The notes: generated from the letters alone by a model not told the origin. A stretch of DNA of 64,000 bases from Synechococcales cyanobacterium C42_A2020_086 (GCA_015272325.1 JACYLU010000029.1:1-64000); one strand, 5' to 3'; positions 17,180-27,361 are shown, counted from the stretch's first letter. Translations and numbers: made by a program.

Positions 17180-18256
17180 CTACGTCCAGCCTGCCCGATC
17201 GGTAATGCGCAGAGCCTCCGCACTGTTCTTACCAAACACCGACGCATTCATCGGATCGGACTTGAAGCTGCCGTAGCTAGCCAGCACAGGATCGAGGGGC
17301 ACACCCTCTACGACGGGATACTCGTTATTCCCATTGGCAAAGATGGCTTGGGCTTCGGGTCCAGCGAGATACTCCAAGAAGCGAATCGCCGCCTCCTGGT
17401 TCTTGGCGGTCCTCACCACACCTGCCCCACTGATGTTGACGTGGGTGCCGCGATCTCGCTGGTTGGGGAAGAAAATGCTGACCTTTTCTGCTACCTCCCG
17501 ATCGGCGGGGTTATCCGATTTTGCTAGGCGAATCAAGTAATAGCTGTTGGCGATCGCCAAGCTGCCCACACCCGCCGCACAAGCCTGAATTTGTGCCGTA
17601 TCGTTGCCTTCGGGCGGGCGGGCAAAGTTTGCCACTAGACCCCGAACCCAGGTTTCCGTTTCGGGCGCGCCGTGCACTTCGATCAGCGACGAGACCAGCG
17701 ACACGTTATAGATATTCGTCGAGCTGCGGGTCAGGATCTGCCCTTGCCATTGCGGATCGGTCAGCGCTTCGTAGGTAGACAGATCGGCAGGGTTCACCTT
17801 CGATGTGTCGTACATGATCACCCGTGCCCGCTTCGAGAAACCAAACCACATCCCATTGGGATGCCGCAGGCTAGAGGGAATCGCCTGGTTCAGCACTTGC
17901 GAATTCACCGGCTGAAACAAGCCCTCTTGCTCAGCACGCCAGAGCCGTCCAGCGTCCACGGTCATCAAAACATCAGCGGGGCTATTGGCTCCCTCACTCT
18001 TGATCCGTTCGATTAGGGGATCGGCTTCTGCTTCAATCAGGTTCACCTGAATCCCGGTTTCCGCCCTAAACCCCTCATAGAGGGCATTGTCTGTATCGTA
18101 GTGGCGAGAGGAATAGAGGTTGACGACCCGATCGGCCTGGGCAATGCGAATCGTCGGTGAGGGTTGCGCCGTAGCTTTGGCTTTCCCTAGTCCCATGGCT
18201 ACCGTAGCGGCAGCGGCACCCGCGCCCAAAAAAGTGCGCCGAGTCATTTTGTTCAT
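17180..18256 (-). CDS. futA: Iron(III) ABC transporter substrate-binding protein (FutA/IdiA type)
   Basis: A 358-residue periplasmic iron-binding protein. The N-terminus [18 protein letters not shown] is a twin-arginine signal. The mature part shows [39 protein letters not shown] and [13 protein letters not shown], with the tyrosines used by this family to hold ferric iron. GAGGGA lies about ten bases before the ATG at 18256. The permease (FutB) and ATPase (FutC) are not in this window, as is usual in cyanobacteria. FutA homologues are induced by iron shortage; the AT-rich leader could hold a Fur site, but I could not identify a convincing one. IdiA, a thylakoid-linked relative, is the alternative name. 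Confidence 0.93.
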   Translation of the reverse strand: MNKMTRRTFLGAGAAAATVAMGLGKAKATAQPSPTIRIAQADRVVNLYSSRHYDTDNALYEGFRAETGIQVNLIEAEADPLIERIKSEGANSPADVLMTVDAGRLWRAEQEGLFQPVNSQVLNQAIPSSLRHPNGMWFGFSKRARVIMYDTSKVNPADLSTYEALTDPQWQGQILTRSSTNIYNVSLVSSLIEVHGAPETETWVRGLVANFARPPEGNDTAQIQACAAGVGSLAIANSYYLIRLAKSDNPADREVAEKVSIFFPNQRDRGTHVNISGAGVVRTAKNQEAAIRFLEYLAGPEAQAIFANGNNEYPVVEGVPLDPVLASYGSFKSDPMNASVFGKNSAEALRITDRAGWT

Positions 18257-18994
18257 GTTGCTTTGCTCCCTCGTAGGCAGTTATGCAGTCCAGTTGCTAA
18301 GTGGTGAATCGACAGCCAGCGTCACCGCCGAAAGCTGCCGAAATCGTCCAACTTAATTATTTTATGCTTATTGCAACTTATTCCTGATACAAATTCTATT
18401 GAGTTACAGATTTTAATAATGGAACTCATCAACGCGGTTCGATAATCTTTGCCGATATCGCTTACAGTGGCAGCACAGCATTCCCTGCTCTATCGTAAAA
18501 TGGCTAATTTTGCGACGCTAATCTCGCTTCAGAAACGGATCGACCGATCCAGAGCAAGCGACAAACCCAAGGTATTATGACATCTAAATGACAACTAATA
18601 ATGGAGTAAGCAGCCCAGCAAACAATTGCAAGTTCTTCTTACCAGGTTGACAGGATGTGACCGCTGAGGTGCTGCGGCTTCAGCAGTTAAAGATAGCCCC
18701 CCTTCCGCCTGACCTAAGGCAGCCATCCTGCTTTTCTGAAAACGCAGCTTGCAGAAAGTAACACTTGAGCATTTATACTTAAAGATAAGCAGGTTTCGCG
18801 TTGACGCTTGATTGACTTAGTGACCTCAGGTTGTTCCAGTCTCTGAGTTGGAGCAACGTCATTTCGAGCACAGCGGAACTTGAACTTGCTAGATACAATT
18901 CACCGCAAAGGGAAAAGTATCTTAAGATTGTCGTAAGCATTTGTTTGACTTACACCCATAATTAGCTGATCACACCAACTTAGGAGGACTCCCT
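18257..18994. other. Divergent regulatory region between futA and the aldolase gene
   Basis: This 738-bp region has no supportable gene. The futA-proximal part (18350-18420) is very AT-rich (AATTATTTTATGCTTATTG at 18355-18373) and is the place to look for a Fur box; its match to the classic consensus is weak. The aldolase-proximal end has AGGAGG at 18982-18987 before ATG 18995. The long leader suggests regulated transcription of the aldolase. Confidence 0.35.
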
Positions 18995-20074
18995 ATGGCG
19001 CTTGTGCCAATGCGACTGCTGCTGGATCACGCGGCCGAGAATGGCTATGGCATCCCCGCATTCAACGTCAACAACATGGAGCAGATTCAGGCAATTATGC
19101 AGGCTGCCCATGAAACCGACAGCCCCGTGATTCTGCAGGCTTCTCGTGGTGCTCGCAAGTATGCTGGCGAAAACTTCCTCCGCCACCTGATCCTGGCTGC
19201 GGTTGAAACCTATCCGCATATCCCCATCGTCATGCACCAGGACCACGGTAACGAGCCTGCCACCTGCTACTCGGCCATGAAGAATGGCTTCACCAGCGTC
19301 ATGATGGATGGTTCGTTGGAAGCCGATGCTAAAACGCCCGCCAGCTATGACTACAACGTCTCGGTGACCAGCGAAGTCGTGAAAGTGGCTCATGCTATTG
19401 GGGTTTCGGTGGAAGGAGAACTAGGCTGCCTCGGCTCTCTGGAAACCGGTAAGGGTGAAGCCGAAGATGGTCACGGGTTTGAAGGCGCACTGGATCACTC
19501 CATGTTGCTAACCGACCCGGATCAAGCCGTGGACTTCGTGGAGCGGACTCAGGTAGATGCCCTGGCAGTGGCGATTGGAACTAGCCACGGTGCCTACAAG
19601 TTCACCCGCAAGCCAACCGGCGAAATCCTGGCTATCAGCCGCATTGAGGAAATCCACAGCCGCTTGCCCAACACCCATCTGGTGATGCACGGTTCCTCTT
19701 CGGTCCCCGAAGATCTAATCGCCCTGATCAACCAGTACGGCGGTGCTATTCCCGAAACCTACGGTGTGCCCGTGGAAGAAATTCAGAAAGGCATCAAGAG
19801 CGGGGTGCGTAAGGTCAATATTGACACCGACAACCGCTTGGCAATCACGGCTGCCGTGCGGGAAGCGCTGGCTGCTAGCCCCAAAGAATTTGACCCGCGC
19901 CACTTCCTGAAGCCGTCGATCAAGTACATGCAGAAAGTGTGTGCCGATCGCTATCAGCAGTTCTGGGCGGCTGGTCAAGCGAGCAAGATCAAGCAAGTGA
20001 CCCTCGAAGAGTATGCGGCCAAGTACGCCAAGGGTGAACTGGCTCAGGTTGCCAAGAAAGCGGTAGGCGTGTAA
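18995..20074 (+). CDS. fba: Class II fructose-bisphosphate aldolase
   Basis: A 359-residue zinc-dependent aldolase of glycolysis and the Calvin cycle, joining or splitting fructose-1,6-bisphosphate (and, in cyanobacteria, probably sedoheptulose-1,7-bisphosphate). The N-terminus [27 protein letters not shown] is typical. Zinc and catalytic residues lie in [41 protein letters not shown] and [22 protein letters not shown] binds phosphate. AGGAGG lies eight bases before the ATG. Good codon usage and a strong ribosome-binding site suggest high expression. A terminator follows. Confidence 0.97.
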   Translation: MALVPMRLLLDHAAENGYGIPAFNVNNMEQIQAIMQAAHETDSPVILQASRGARKYAGENFLRHLILAAVETYPHIPIVMHQDHGNEPATCYSAMKNGFTSVMMDGSLEADAKTPASYDYNVSVTSEVVKVAHAIGVSVEGELGCLGSLETGKGEAEDGHGFEGALDHSMLLTDPDQAVDFVERTQVDALAVAIGTSHGAYKFTRKPTGEILAISRIEEIHSRLPNTHLVMHGSSSVPEDLIALINQYGGAIPETYGVPVEEIQKGIKSGVRKVNIDTDNRLAITAAVREALAASPKEFDPRHFLKPSIKYMQKVCADRYQQFWAAGQASKIKQVTLEEYAAKYAKGELAQVAKKAVGV

Positions 20075-20119
20075 ACCACTGCCGTTGTGAAGGTGTTCTC
20101 TTCTAAATCTCTTCTAAAG

Positions 20120-20149
20120 TCGGGTAGTCGCAAGGCTGCCCGATTTTTT
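20120..20149 (+). terminator. Rho-independent terminator after the aldolase gene
   Basis: TCGGGTAG at 20120-20127 pairs with CTGCCCGA at 20136-20143 (one G-T wobble), with an eight-base loop and then six Ts at 20144-20149. A perfect tandem pair of TCTCTTCTAAA (20097-20118) lies just before it. Confidence 0.85.
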
Positions 20150-20189
20150 GTCATTGAACATTGAACGTGGCTTCTAAGAGGTTGCTTCT

Positions 20190-20645
20190 GTGTCTCTGCT
20201 GCATACCCTAAGCTGGGCGACCCTCAAGCTGCTGATTCGGGTCCGCTTTCCGCAGGTAAAATCGTTGACCGTCGCAGAACTGGCTGCGTGGTTGAATCAG
20301 TCACCCCCGCCACTGCTGCTGGATGCCCGCAGCCCGATGGAATATCAGGTCAGCCATTTGCCTAATGCTCAACTTGCTCCTGCCAATCTAAGCAACTGGC
20401 AACCAACAATTTGCCCGACCCAGCCGATTGTGACCTACTGCTCAGTTGGCTACCGCTCGGCCGTCTTGGCCAACCAGTTGCGACAGCACGGGTTTCAGCA
20501 GGTGTGGAATCTGGAAGGCTCAATCTTTGAGTGGGCTAATGCCGGTTATCCGGTGTATCGCCAGCAGCAGCAGGTGGGGCAGGTGCATCCCTACAATGCT
20601 CTCTGGGGCAATCTGCTTCGTGCGGAGTTGCGGTCGCCCAACTAG
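20190..20645 (+). CDS. Rhodanese-like domain protein
   Basis: A 151-residue single-domain rhodanese. The conserved blocks are LLLDARSPMEYQVSHLPNAQL and the active-site loop IVTYCSVGYRSAVLA, whose cysteine would carry the persulfide. The N-terminal 30 residues are hydrophobic and amphipathic (LLHTLSWATLKLLIRVRFP). The start is GTG 20190. It lies 48 bp before pta on the same strand and after the aldolase terminator, so it may be co-transcribed with pta. The sulfur acceptor is unknown. Confidence 0.85.
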   Translation: MSLLHTLSWATLKLLIRVRFPQVKSLTVAELAAWLNQSPPPLLLDARSPMEYQVSHLPNAQLAPANLSNWQPTICPTQPIVTYCSVGYRSAVLANQLRQHGFQQVWNLEGSIFEWANAGYPVYRQQQQVGQVHPYNALWGNLLRAELRSPN

Positions 20646-20693
20646 CCTTGCTATCAAAGGGCTGATCTGTCGCTTCTACGCTAGCGTTAAATC

Positions 20694-22808
20694 ATGCTAA
20701 AGAATCTGTACATTGCAGCTATTGAACCAGGCAGTGGCAAATCCCTCGTACTGCTAGGAATCATGGAACTGCTCTCGAAGCGGGTTCGCCGGCTGGGCTT
20801 CTTTCGCCCGGTCATTCATAGCGGCAGCGAACATGACTGCGATATTGAACTCGTGCGCAGCCGTTATCACTTGCAGAGTTCCTACGATGCTCAGTATGGC
20901 TTAACCCATGACGCAGCGCTGCGGCTAATTGCCGACGGGCAGTTTGATGAACTGCTCAAGCAAATCATTCAGAAGTATAAGCTGCTAGAGGCGCAGTGTG
21001 ACTTTGTCGTCTGTGAAGGCATTGATTCCACCCATATTGATTCTGCTCTTGTCGATAATTTTGATAGCCGGGTTGCCAACCATCTGGCCGCTCCGATTCT
21101 CTTGGTGGCCAACGGCGATGGCAAAACCCCCGATCAGGTGGTTAGTGCTGTACGCACCGAACGCGAAGCCTTCATTCAGGAAAACTGTGCCATCATTGCC
21201 ACTATTGTGAATCGAGTTGCCCCCGATCAGCTTGAGCAGATTCGCCAGCAGCTCGACCGCGTCTGGACTGCCGATGATCCCGTGTTTGTGCTGCCGGAGG
21301 CAGATATTCTCGCTAAACCCACCATTGCCGAGATTGCCAAGGCACTCAATGGTACGCTGATCCACGGCTCTGCCGATCGCCTCAACCGTGAGGTGCTTAG
21401 CATCAAGGCCGCAGCCATGCAGGTGCCCAACTTTCTGGAGCGATTGCAGGAAGGCAGCTTAATTATCACTCCCGGTGATCGAGCCGACGTGATTTTGAGC
21501 TGTCTGGCAACCACGTTCTCCGAGCATTATCCGACGGTTGCTGGCATCATCCTCACGGGTGGGTTGCCGCTAGCCCCTCAAATTCAAAAGCTGATCCACG
21601 GCACGCGCTGGACGGTTCCCATCTTTAGCGTCAACACCGACACCTACGAAACCGCCACCCGCATCAGCTCGGTACGAGCCGAGATCACCGCCGACAACCC
21701 GCGCAAAATTGCCTCGGCACTGGGCACCTTTGAAGCTCATCTCGATGTCGCTAAACTGAGCGAGCGGATTGCCGTTTCGCGCTCTACCCGAATGACGCCG
21801 CTTATGTTCGAGTACGAACTGATCGAGCGTGCTAAAGCCTCGCGGCAGCATATCGTTCTCCCCGAGGGCAACGAAGAGCGCATCCTGCGGGCCAGCGAGA
21901 TCTTAATGCGGCGCGGCGTAGTAGACCTGACGCTGCTAGGCAACGAGCAGGAGATTCGCCAGCACATTGATACGCTAGGGCTTGACCTCGATGGCATCCC
22001 GATTGTGGACCCGCTGCAGTCTCCCTGGTATGAAGACTACGTCGCCACCTACTACAGCCTGCGCAAACACAAAGGCATTACCGAAGACTATGCCCATGAT
22101 GTGATGCACGACGTCAGCTATTTCGGTACCATGATGGTCTACAAAGATGTCGCGGACGGCATGGTCTCAGGAGCAGTGCATACCACAGCCCACACGATTC
22201 GTCCCGCCCTTGAGTTCATCCGCACTCAGCCCGGCTGTTCGATTGTGTCCAGCGTATTTTTCATGGGATTAGACGATCGGGTGCTGGTCTACGGCGACTG
22301 TGCAGTGAACCCCAACCCCGATCCGCGGCAACTTGCCGATATTGCCATCAGCTCGGCCATGACGGCTCAGATGTTTGGCATTGAGCCTCGGGTGGCGATG
22401 TTGTCCTATTCCACTGGTGAATCGGGCGGTGGCGAAGATGTCGAGAAAGTGAAGCAAGCGACTCAAATTGTTCGTCAGTTGCGCCCTGATCTAAAAATCG
22501 AAGGACCCATTCAATACGATGCTGCAATCGATGAAGGGGTTGCCCGCACTAAGCTGCCCGGTAGCCAAGTCGCTGGTCATGCCACAGTGTTTATCTTTCC
22601 GGATCTCAACACCGGCAACAACACCTACAAAGCTGTGCAGCGCTCAGCCAACGCTGTTGCCATTGGCCCCGTGTTGCAGGGCCTCCGCAAGCCAGTTAAC
22701 GATCTCAGCCGCGGCTGCACCGTGACGGATATTGTCAATACCGTGGCGATTACAGCCATTCAGTCTCAAGCGCTGAAAGCCGACAAGCTGATGCAGTACA
22801 GCCCATGA
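20694..22808 (+). CDS. pta: Phosphate acetyltransferase
   Basis: A 704-residue long-form Pta that interconverts acetyl-CoA and acetyl phosphate. Residues 1-220 form the P-loop (dethiobiotin-synthetase-like) regulatory domain with EPGSGKSLVLLGI. Residues 225-345 form a DRTGG domain. Residues 385-700 form the catalytic PTA_PTB domain with HIVLPEGNEERILRA, GMVSGAVHTTAHTIRPAL and VAMLSYSTGESGGGEDVEKV. No ackA gene is adjacent. The 3' side lacks a clear terminator. Confidence 0.95.
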   Translation: MLKNLYIAAIEPGSGKSLVLLGIMELLSKRVRRLGFFRPVIHSGSEHDCDIELVRSRYHLQSSYDAQYGLTHDAALRLIADGQFDELLKQIIQKYKLLEAQCDFVVCEGIDSTHIDSALVDNFDSRVANHLAAPILLVANGDGKTPDQVVSAVRTEREAFIQENCAIIATIVNRVAPDQLEQIRQQLDRVWTADDPVFVLPEADILAKPTIAEIAKALNGTLIHGSADRLNREVLSIKAAAMQVPNFLERLQEGSLIITPGDRADVILSCLATTFSEHYPTVAGIILTGGLPLAPQIQKLIHGTRWTVPIFSVNTDTYETATRISSVRAEITADNPRKIASALGTFEAHLDVAKLSERIAVSRSTRMTPLMFEYELIERAKASRQHIVLPEGNEERILRASEILMRRGVVDLTLLGNEQEIRQHIDTLGLDLDGIPIVDPLQSPWYEDYVATYYSLRKHKGITEDYAHDVMHDVSYFGTMMVYKDVADGMVSGAVHTTAHTIRPALEFIRTQPGCSIVSSVFFMGLDDRVLVYGDCAVNPNPDPRQLADIAISSAMTAQMFGIEPRVAMLSYSTGESGGGEDVEKVKQATQIVRQLRPDLKIEGPIQYDAAIDEGVARTKLPGSQVAGHATVFIFPDLNTGNNTYKAVQRSANAVAIGPVLQGLRKPVNDLSRGCTVTDIVNTVAITAIQSQALKADKLMQYSP

Positions 22809-23020
22809 GCACTGTCCTGTCCGATCTCAACCACTCGACCAGTGGCAGAAAGGACGCAGCCAGGAAGTCATCCTCAACGCTGCATCTCTTCGAGAATATT
22901 CATTTTTTTAGAATCGGGTCACTGGTGACTGACGCTCAGGTTGTGCTACATTAATAAAGCTGCCAGCAAGGCTCGAAGGCATCTTTTGCTGTGACTGTAG
23001 CACAGTTATGGTAGCGTCAT
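22809..23020. other. Intergenic region upstream of the tRNA gene
   Basis: No gene seen. The region should carry the tRNA promoter. TTGCTG at 22986-22991 and TATGGT at 23007-23012 are possible but badly spaced hexamers. Confidence 0.3.
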
Positions 23021-23093
23021 GGCTCAGTAGCTCAGTGGTTAGAGCAGGGGACTCATAAGCCCAAGGTCGCAGGTTCAAATCCCGCCTGAGCCA
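23021..23093 (+). tRNA. tRNA with CAT anticodon (tRNA-Ile2 or elongator tRNA-Met)
   Basis: A 73-nt cloverleaf: acceptor GGCTCAG/CTGAGCC, D arm GCTC-GAGC, anticodon loop CTCATAA with CAT at 23054-23056, T loop TTCAAAT. CCA is not encoded. The bases around the anticodon and variable loop (AGAGCAGG, GACTCATAA, GGTCGC) resemble bacterial tRNA-Ile2, whose CAT is converted by TilS to read AUA, more than elongator tRNA-Met. The anticodon stem has unpaired ends (27-43 and 31-39) and the T stem has one A-C mismatch, which is unusual for a working tRNA. Confidence 0.85.
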
Positions 23094-23110
23094 TCACAAT
23101 TTTAAGCTTT

Positions 23111-23151
23111 ACAAGCCTCTCAAACAGGGGCTTGTAGCTTTTTTATTTTTT
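23111..23151 (+). terminator. Rho-independent terminator after the tRNA gene
   Basis: ACAAGCC at 23111-23117 pairs with GGCTTGT at 23129-23135 and is followed by a T-rich run at 23139-23151. Confidence 0.85.
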
Positions 23152-23640
23152 ATCAGGTATTTTCGGAGCAGTAGTTTTGGAGCGATTTGGGGCAACCATT
23201 GGGGTAGGATTGGGGTAAAAATTTCACAATTCCCAACGAACCCCTGCAACTGGTTTCTACCTACGCAAACCAACGAATGTAGAGATCGAAATAGATTGAC
23301 CGCTCAGACCATTTCGCTCCTGGAGTGGTTCAAAAACCTGCTTCATGAACAAACGTACCAATTCACTGACTGAAGAAGTTGGAGCCTCATAAGGCAGGAT
23401 GGATTTAATATGACAGTAGAAATTTAGGATGGCATCAACTTCGTTGTCCTAGCTTTATCGTGTCTGTCAAATGTCTTATTGGCAGACCGAGGCTTGGCTG
23501 ATAGCAAGTTATTGTAGAGTGCTACAAAACTGTCAAAAGGCGCGGGAAGTTAGATCTTTGCGCCTTTTCTACATTTTCTACATTTTAAGCGGATTAAGCT
23601 GAACAAAATTGGGAAAGCAACATCCAGAGTTCACGGTTAC
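23152..23640. other. Intergenic region after the tRNA gene
   Basis: No firm gene. It contains three TTGGGG units in close succession (23189-23216). On the minus strand a 63-codon open frame (23448 down to 23257) reads plausibly as protein (SVSELVRLFMKQVFEPLQE) but has no upstream start codon and may be a gene remnant. Confidence 0.3.
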
Positions 23641-23651
23641 TCTGTTCGCGC

Positions 23652-24641
23652 CTATTCTATGGCTCGGGCTTTATCACCCACCTGAAAACCACTGCCGCTG
23701 ACAATTCGACCCACTCCAGAACGGGTGTCTACTTCTGTCAGCTCGATACGGCCCACGGGTGAAGTGACGGTGCGCAGCACTTCGCCGGTTTCTGGATCAG
23801 TCACTTCCCGCTCAACTCGTTCAATCGACAGCACCATGCCTGTGCGAAATCCATCCTGCGAGCCTCGGTTAATGATCACTGTATTGCCAGAGACATCCGC
23901 AACCGTGGCATCAATTACCGGCACCACCTGCGGCAGGGCCGCGAGCCGCGACGCAGCTGCCGAGAGCTGTTGGGCAAGCTGAGTGACGGCAGCATCGGCT
24001 GCATTGCTCAATAGCGCATCATCGTTGCTGGCATTCGTACCCACACTGCCAAAAAACGGAATCGACACACCGCCTGTGCCCTGTTCGGAGGTTCCCGATC
24101 CTTGAGCTGCGGTGATGATTTCAGCTGTGGTGGTATTGACAATTCGCGCCGTCAGCTCCACCTCAGCGGTACGAGTTCTGCCACTGCCGCCAAACCCGAA
24201 GAAGGAGCCGCCACCGCCTCTCTCGTCGAGGTTGAACCGAGTCACCGAGCCTAGAACCACGGCATCTGCTCCCAGGATGCGACCAATTTGAGCGGCGGTA
24301 CTGGGGTCAATCCGTCCTGCTTGGGCTAGGTTTTGTTCTTGCAGCACTTCGGCAATGCGGCTGCGTTCAATCAGCGTGTAGGTCCCATCCTGCACCAGCT
24401 TATTGGTCAACAAATCACTGACGCCCTGGGCGACATCGCGGTTGCCATACCACCAATAGTCTGCGCCGGTACTGGCATAATCGAAATCCAGCACGGCAAT
24501 TCGCAGCCGGCCTTGGCGCTGTGCTTGAGCCAACTGAACATCTTGAGCAACCGCTGGCGGCAGTAGCGGCAAAGTAGAGATCCCGGTTATTAGCAATACA
24601 CAGGAAAGGCAAGCTCCGTTGATTGGTCTAAGTGCATTCAT
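23652..24641 (-). CDS. CsgG/HfaB-family secreted protein
   Basis: A 329-residue protein from ATG 24641. A signal peptide (NGACLSCVLLITGISTLPLLPPAVAQ) precedes a CsgG-like domain: RLRIAVLDFDYASTG, VSDLLTNKLVQDGTYTLIERSRIAEVLQEQNL, and IGRILGADAVVLGSVTRFNLDERGGG. The C-terminal 90 residues form a separate beta domain (GNTVIINRGSQDGFRTGMVLSIER). CsgG proteins form outer-membrane pores for curli export, but most cyanobacterial relatives are of unknown role, and no lipobox is obvious here. The frame extends 17 codons further upstream. No curli genes are nearby. Confidence 0.8.
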   Translation of the reverse strand: MNALRPINGACLSCVLLITGISTLPLLPPAVAQDVQLAQAQRQGRLRIAVLDFDYASTGADYWWYGNRDVAQGVSDLLTNKLVQDGTYTLIERSRIAEVLQEQNLAQAGRIDPSTAAQIGRILGADAVVLGSVTRFNLDERGGGGSFFGFGGSGRTRTAEVELTARIVNTTTAEIITAAQGSGTSEQGTGGVSIPFFGSVGTNASNDDALLSNAADAAVTQLAQQLSAAASRLAALPQVVPVIDATVADVSGNTVIINRGSQDGFRTGMVLSIERVEREVTDPETGEVLRTVTSPVGRIELTEVDTRSGVGRIVSGSGFQVGDKARAIE

Positions 24642-24845
24642 AAAGGGAAATAACGAGCGACAATACAATCTGCGAGCGTTACAAGCGCGCACCTAATCCA
24701 GCCTTCAACTCAAAGACAACCCTTTCCGGATTCTAAAACTCAGATTCGAGAGAGGTGGAGGGGGAGTCGCCAGCCGAGGGGTAAGCCTGATCCATTTATT
24801 ACTCTACCCTTCCACTCGGTTTCAGTATCAGTCTGAATCTCAGTA

Positions 24846-26603
24846 TCAGGCGAACACTGCAAAGTCACTAGCGCTCAGGGCTAACCCTTCAGTCAAGACA
24901 GCAAACTGGCCGCCAGTGCCAAAGCCAGGTCGCGAGCCATTCTGGTTGTAGTAGAGCTTGCCAGACGACCGCACATAGGTAATCAGGGCGGAGCTACGTT
25001 TGGCGGCAGTAAAGCCATTTACGGTCGCAAAGCTGACTCGTCTACCCGCTTCTAGGGCGGTAAAGGTACCAGCATCGAGAACGATCTTGTCGCGTCCCCG
25101 CTCGAAATCGACGATGCGATCGATCCCCATGGCGTCACGGCTGAAGGGAATGTTTAAGCCTTCTGGGTAGTTGGGCGTAGCGCTAAAGATAAAGCGGTCT
25201 CGGCCACGGCCACCCTCGAGCCGGTCGTTGCCTGCGCCTCCTACTAAACGGTCGTTGCCGTTGAAACCCAAGAGCGTATCATTACCGGCTGACCCATTCA
25301 GCAGGTTTCGGCGCTGGTCTCCCCGGATTTGGTCATTCTGAACGGTACCCACCACATCGACAACGGCATCCGTCAGCCGCAGGTTGAGGGGAGTCGCACC
25401 GCGCAAAGTCAAGGTATTGCGCCGCAGATCCACTCGAACTGAGCCGCCCAGTTCGCTTGAGGCATCGACAAAGGTTTCTCCTAGGGCAAGGGCGTCAGTG
25501 CCGGTCGTAGTATTGAACAAAACCGACACATCCGTGAAGGCGGGCGTCACGGAGACCAGATCCAGCTTGTTGTCTTTGTTCAGGTCCGCCGCAGTGATGG
25601 AATCCGAACCGCCGAGAATAAAACTGCCGCTGGTGACCGGAAAAGGAACGGGACGACTGAAGCCACCACTTCCGTTGCCCAACAACACAGTAGCCTGAGC
25701 TGTGAAATCGCTGCCAAAGGCATTAGTGGCAAGATCGAGTCGCCCATCGCCGTTGAAGTCGCCGGTCGTCAGAGAGCTAGCGGTTTGGGGCGTCCGGTAG
25801 CTGAGGCGGAACAACTGCACTGGATCGGATAGCAGAATCGAGATGTTGCCGCCAATCAACGCTGCAATGTCCACTCGTCCATCGCCATTGAAGTCAGCAA
25901 CCGTCATGTCGGCGGCAGAGGGAAACACCTCTCCCAGATCGACTGCGGTGACCGGCGTGAATACCCCTGTGCCGTTGCCCAGCAGCACCGACAGTTTGGC
26001 GGTTCCTGCCAACACTCCAGGGGTTTCGGTGACCGTAACCGCTGCAATATCAAGCTGACCGTCGCCATTAAAATCGCGCAACTCCACGGCCTTGGGGCTA
26101 CTATCCAGCGGAATGGTGCTCACCGAGAAGCCGCCGCGGCCATCGCCTAGCAGCACCGAAATCGTCCGACCGCCGCTATTTGCCGTCACTGCATCGAGCC
26201 GATTGTCGCGGTTGATGTCGCCCACAGCCAGCGACTGCGGGTTATTGCCGACAGCAATGCTGGTAGTAGGGGTAAACCGACCGCGGCCGTCCCCCAAGGA
26301 AACAAACACATCACTAGCCGAGAAGAAGCTACCAACCGTGATCACATCTAGGCGACGGTCATTGTTGAAGTCTCCGACAGCTAGGGCGTTGGCAGCACCC
26401 ACCTGCCCTGACGAGACAATGGGAGCACCAAACTGCCCAGCGCCATTGCCCAGTAAGGCCGTCAACCCGGGTGTCGGCGAGCCAACCGTGGGGCCGCCAG
26501 TCAAAATATCAAGATTGCCATCGCCATCGAGATCGGCAATTGCGACCGAATTAGAATTCCGACTGACCGGAAACGTGGTTGCTGAATTAAAACGAACGGA
26601 CAT
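24846..26603 (-). CDS. FG-GAP/VCBS repeat protein with RTX calcium-binding C-terminus
   Basis: A 585-residue extracellular-type protein. Residues 1-370 hold six to seven FG-GAP (VCBS) repeats, each with a calcium loop such as DLDGDGNLDI, DFNGDGRVDI or DINRDNRLDA, predicted to fold as a beta-propeller. From about residue 425 come RTX nonapeptides (GSAGNDTLLGFNGNDRLVGGAGNDRLEGG), then a C-terminal region ending ASDFAVFA, the usual type I secretion signal area. AAGGAG lies 11 bases before ATG 26603; a GTG four codons upstream is possible. No secretion ABC transporter is encoded in the window. Confidence 0.9.
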   Translation of the reverse strand: MSVRFNSATTFPVSRNSNSVAIADLDGDGNLDILTGGPTVGSPTPGLTALLGNGAGQFGAPIVSSGQVGAANALAVGDFNNDRRLDVITVGSFFSASDVFVSLGDGRGRFTPTTSIAVGNNPQSLAVGDINRDNRLDAVTANSGGRTISVLLGDGRGGFSVSTIPLDSSPKAVELRDFNGDGQLDIAAVTVTETPGVLAGTAKLSVLLGNGTGVFTPVTAVDLGEVFPSAADMTVADFNGDGRVDIAALIGGNISILLSDPVQLFRLSYRTPQTASSLTTGDFNGDGRLDLATNAFGSDFTAQATVLLGNGSGGFSRPVPFPVTSGSFILGGSDSITAADLNKDNKLDLVSVTPAFTDVSVLFNTTTGTDALALGETFVDASSELGGSVRVDLRRNTLTLRGATPLNLRLTDAVVDVVGTVQNDQIRGDQRRNLLNGSAGNDTLLGFNGNDRLVGGAGNDRLEGGRGRDRFIFSATPNYPEGLNIPFSRDAMGIDRIVDFERGRDKIVLDAGTFTALEAGRRVSFATVNGFTAAKRSSALITYVRSSGKLYYNQNGSRPGFGTGGQFAVLTEGLALSASDFAVFA

Positions 26604-27361
26604 AACCGAGCACACTCCTTCATACGTAACTATTCGTAACGAACTCGTTGGCTTGTAACTTCTGTGGCCATAGACGGACTATCTCGCGGTAAAGGCTCAG
26701 CACAGCTCGCCTGCTAAGTAACAGTCCAGCTAGACCTGCAGACGCCAAGATTCTGATGGCAAGTTCCCGACCGACCCAGAGCGGATAAGTTGCTACATCC
26801 CCACCAGACTCAACCTCCAAATTCCTGAAAGCGAGCATGATGGCACCGGATGATTATTCTGGAGGGTCAGTGAGAGCAAGAAAATCACTGTATTTCAGCC
26901 ACAACACGTAAACATTAAGCGACAGCAGTCAATCGTCAAGTAGAGTTTTGATAAATATAGTTAAGCTATGTTCGGTTGATTTTAGATTAATGCTTAGAAA
27001 AGCATCAAGGTTGACTTCTGTCCTAAATCTTCTGTCCTAAATCTTATATCCTCATAGGAAGAAGCACTGCAGGCTAAGTTTTCCTTTATTTTTGAAAGGG
27101 CTAGGCTAGGAATAAGAACAACTTTGCAGTAATCCAGAGACACGATCTTCTACTAAATGGGTGAAGCTAAAGTGCTGAAGCAACTTATGCTTCGAGTGTA
27201 GCAACTGAGCAGTGATGAAATGGAGATTTGAATAGAAAATATAAATTTTCCAGAAAGCTTGAGGTCGATCGGTTTGATTGCTCTGCCGAGACATCCTCGA
27301 TTTGGTCACTCCACACCGGACATTCCGACTCGGACATTCTGGAATCAGTATTTCAGTGATT
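26604..27361. other. Intergenic region between the RTX and DNA methylase genes
   Basis: No supportable gene in 758 bp. It is AT-rich around 26900-27060 and holds a perfect tandem pair of CTTCTGTCCTAAAT at 27015-27042. An open frame at 26620-26838 (minus strand) has no recognisable features. Confidence 0.4.

Noticed and set aside
18355-18373. Fur box upstream of futA
   Set aside because: The AT-rich stretch matches the 19-bp consensus at only about half of its positions; left as a place to look.
26092-26658. 188-codon plus-strand frame opposite the FG-GAP gene
   Set aside because: Pro/Ser-rich shadow of calcium-loop repeats.
26620-26838. 72-codon minus-strand frame upstream of the FG-GAP gene
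   Set aside because: One hydrophobic stretch but no ribosome-binding site and no family features; insufficient to call a gene.
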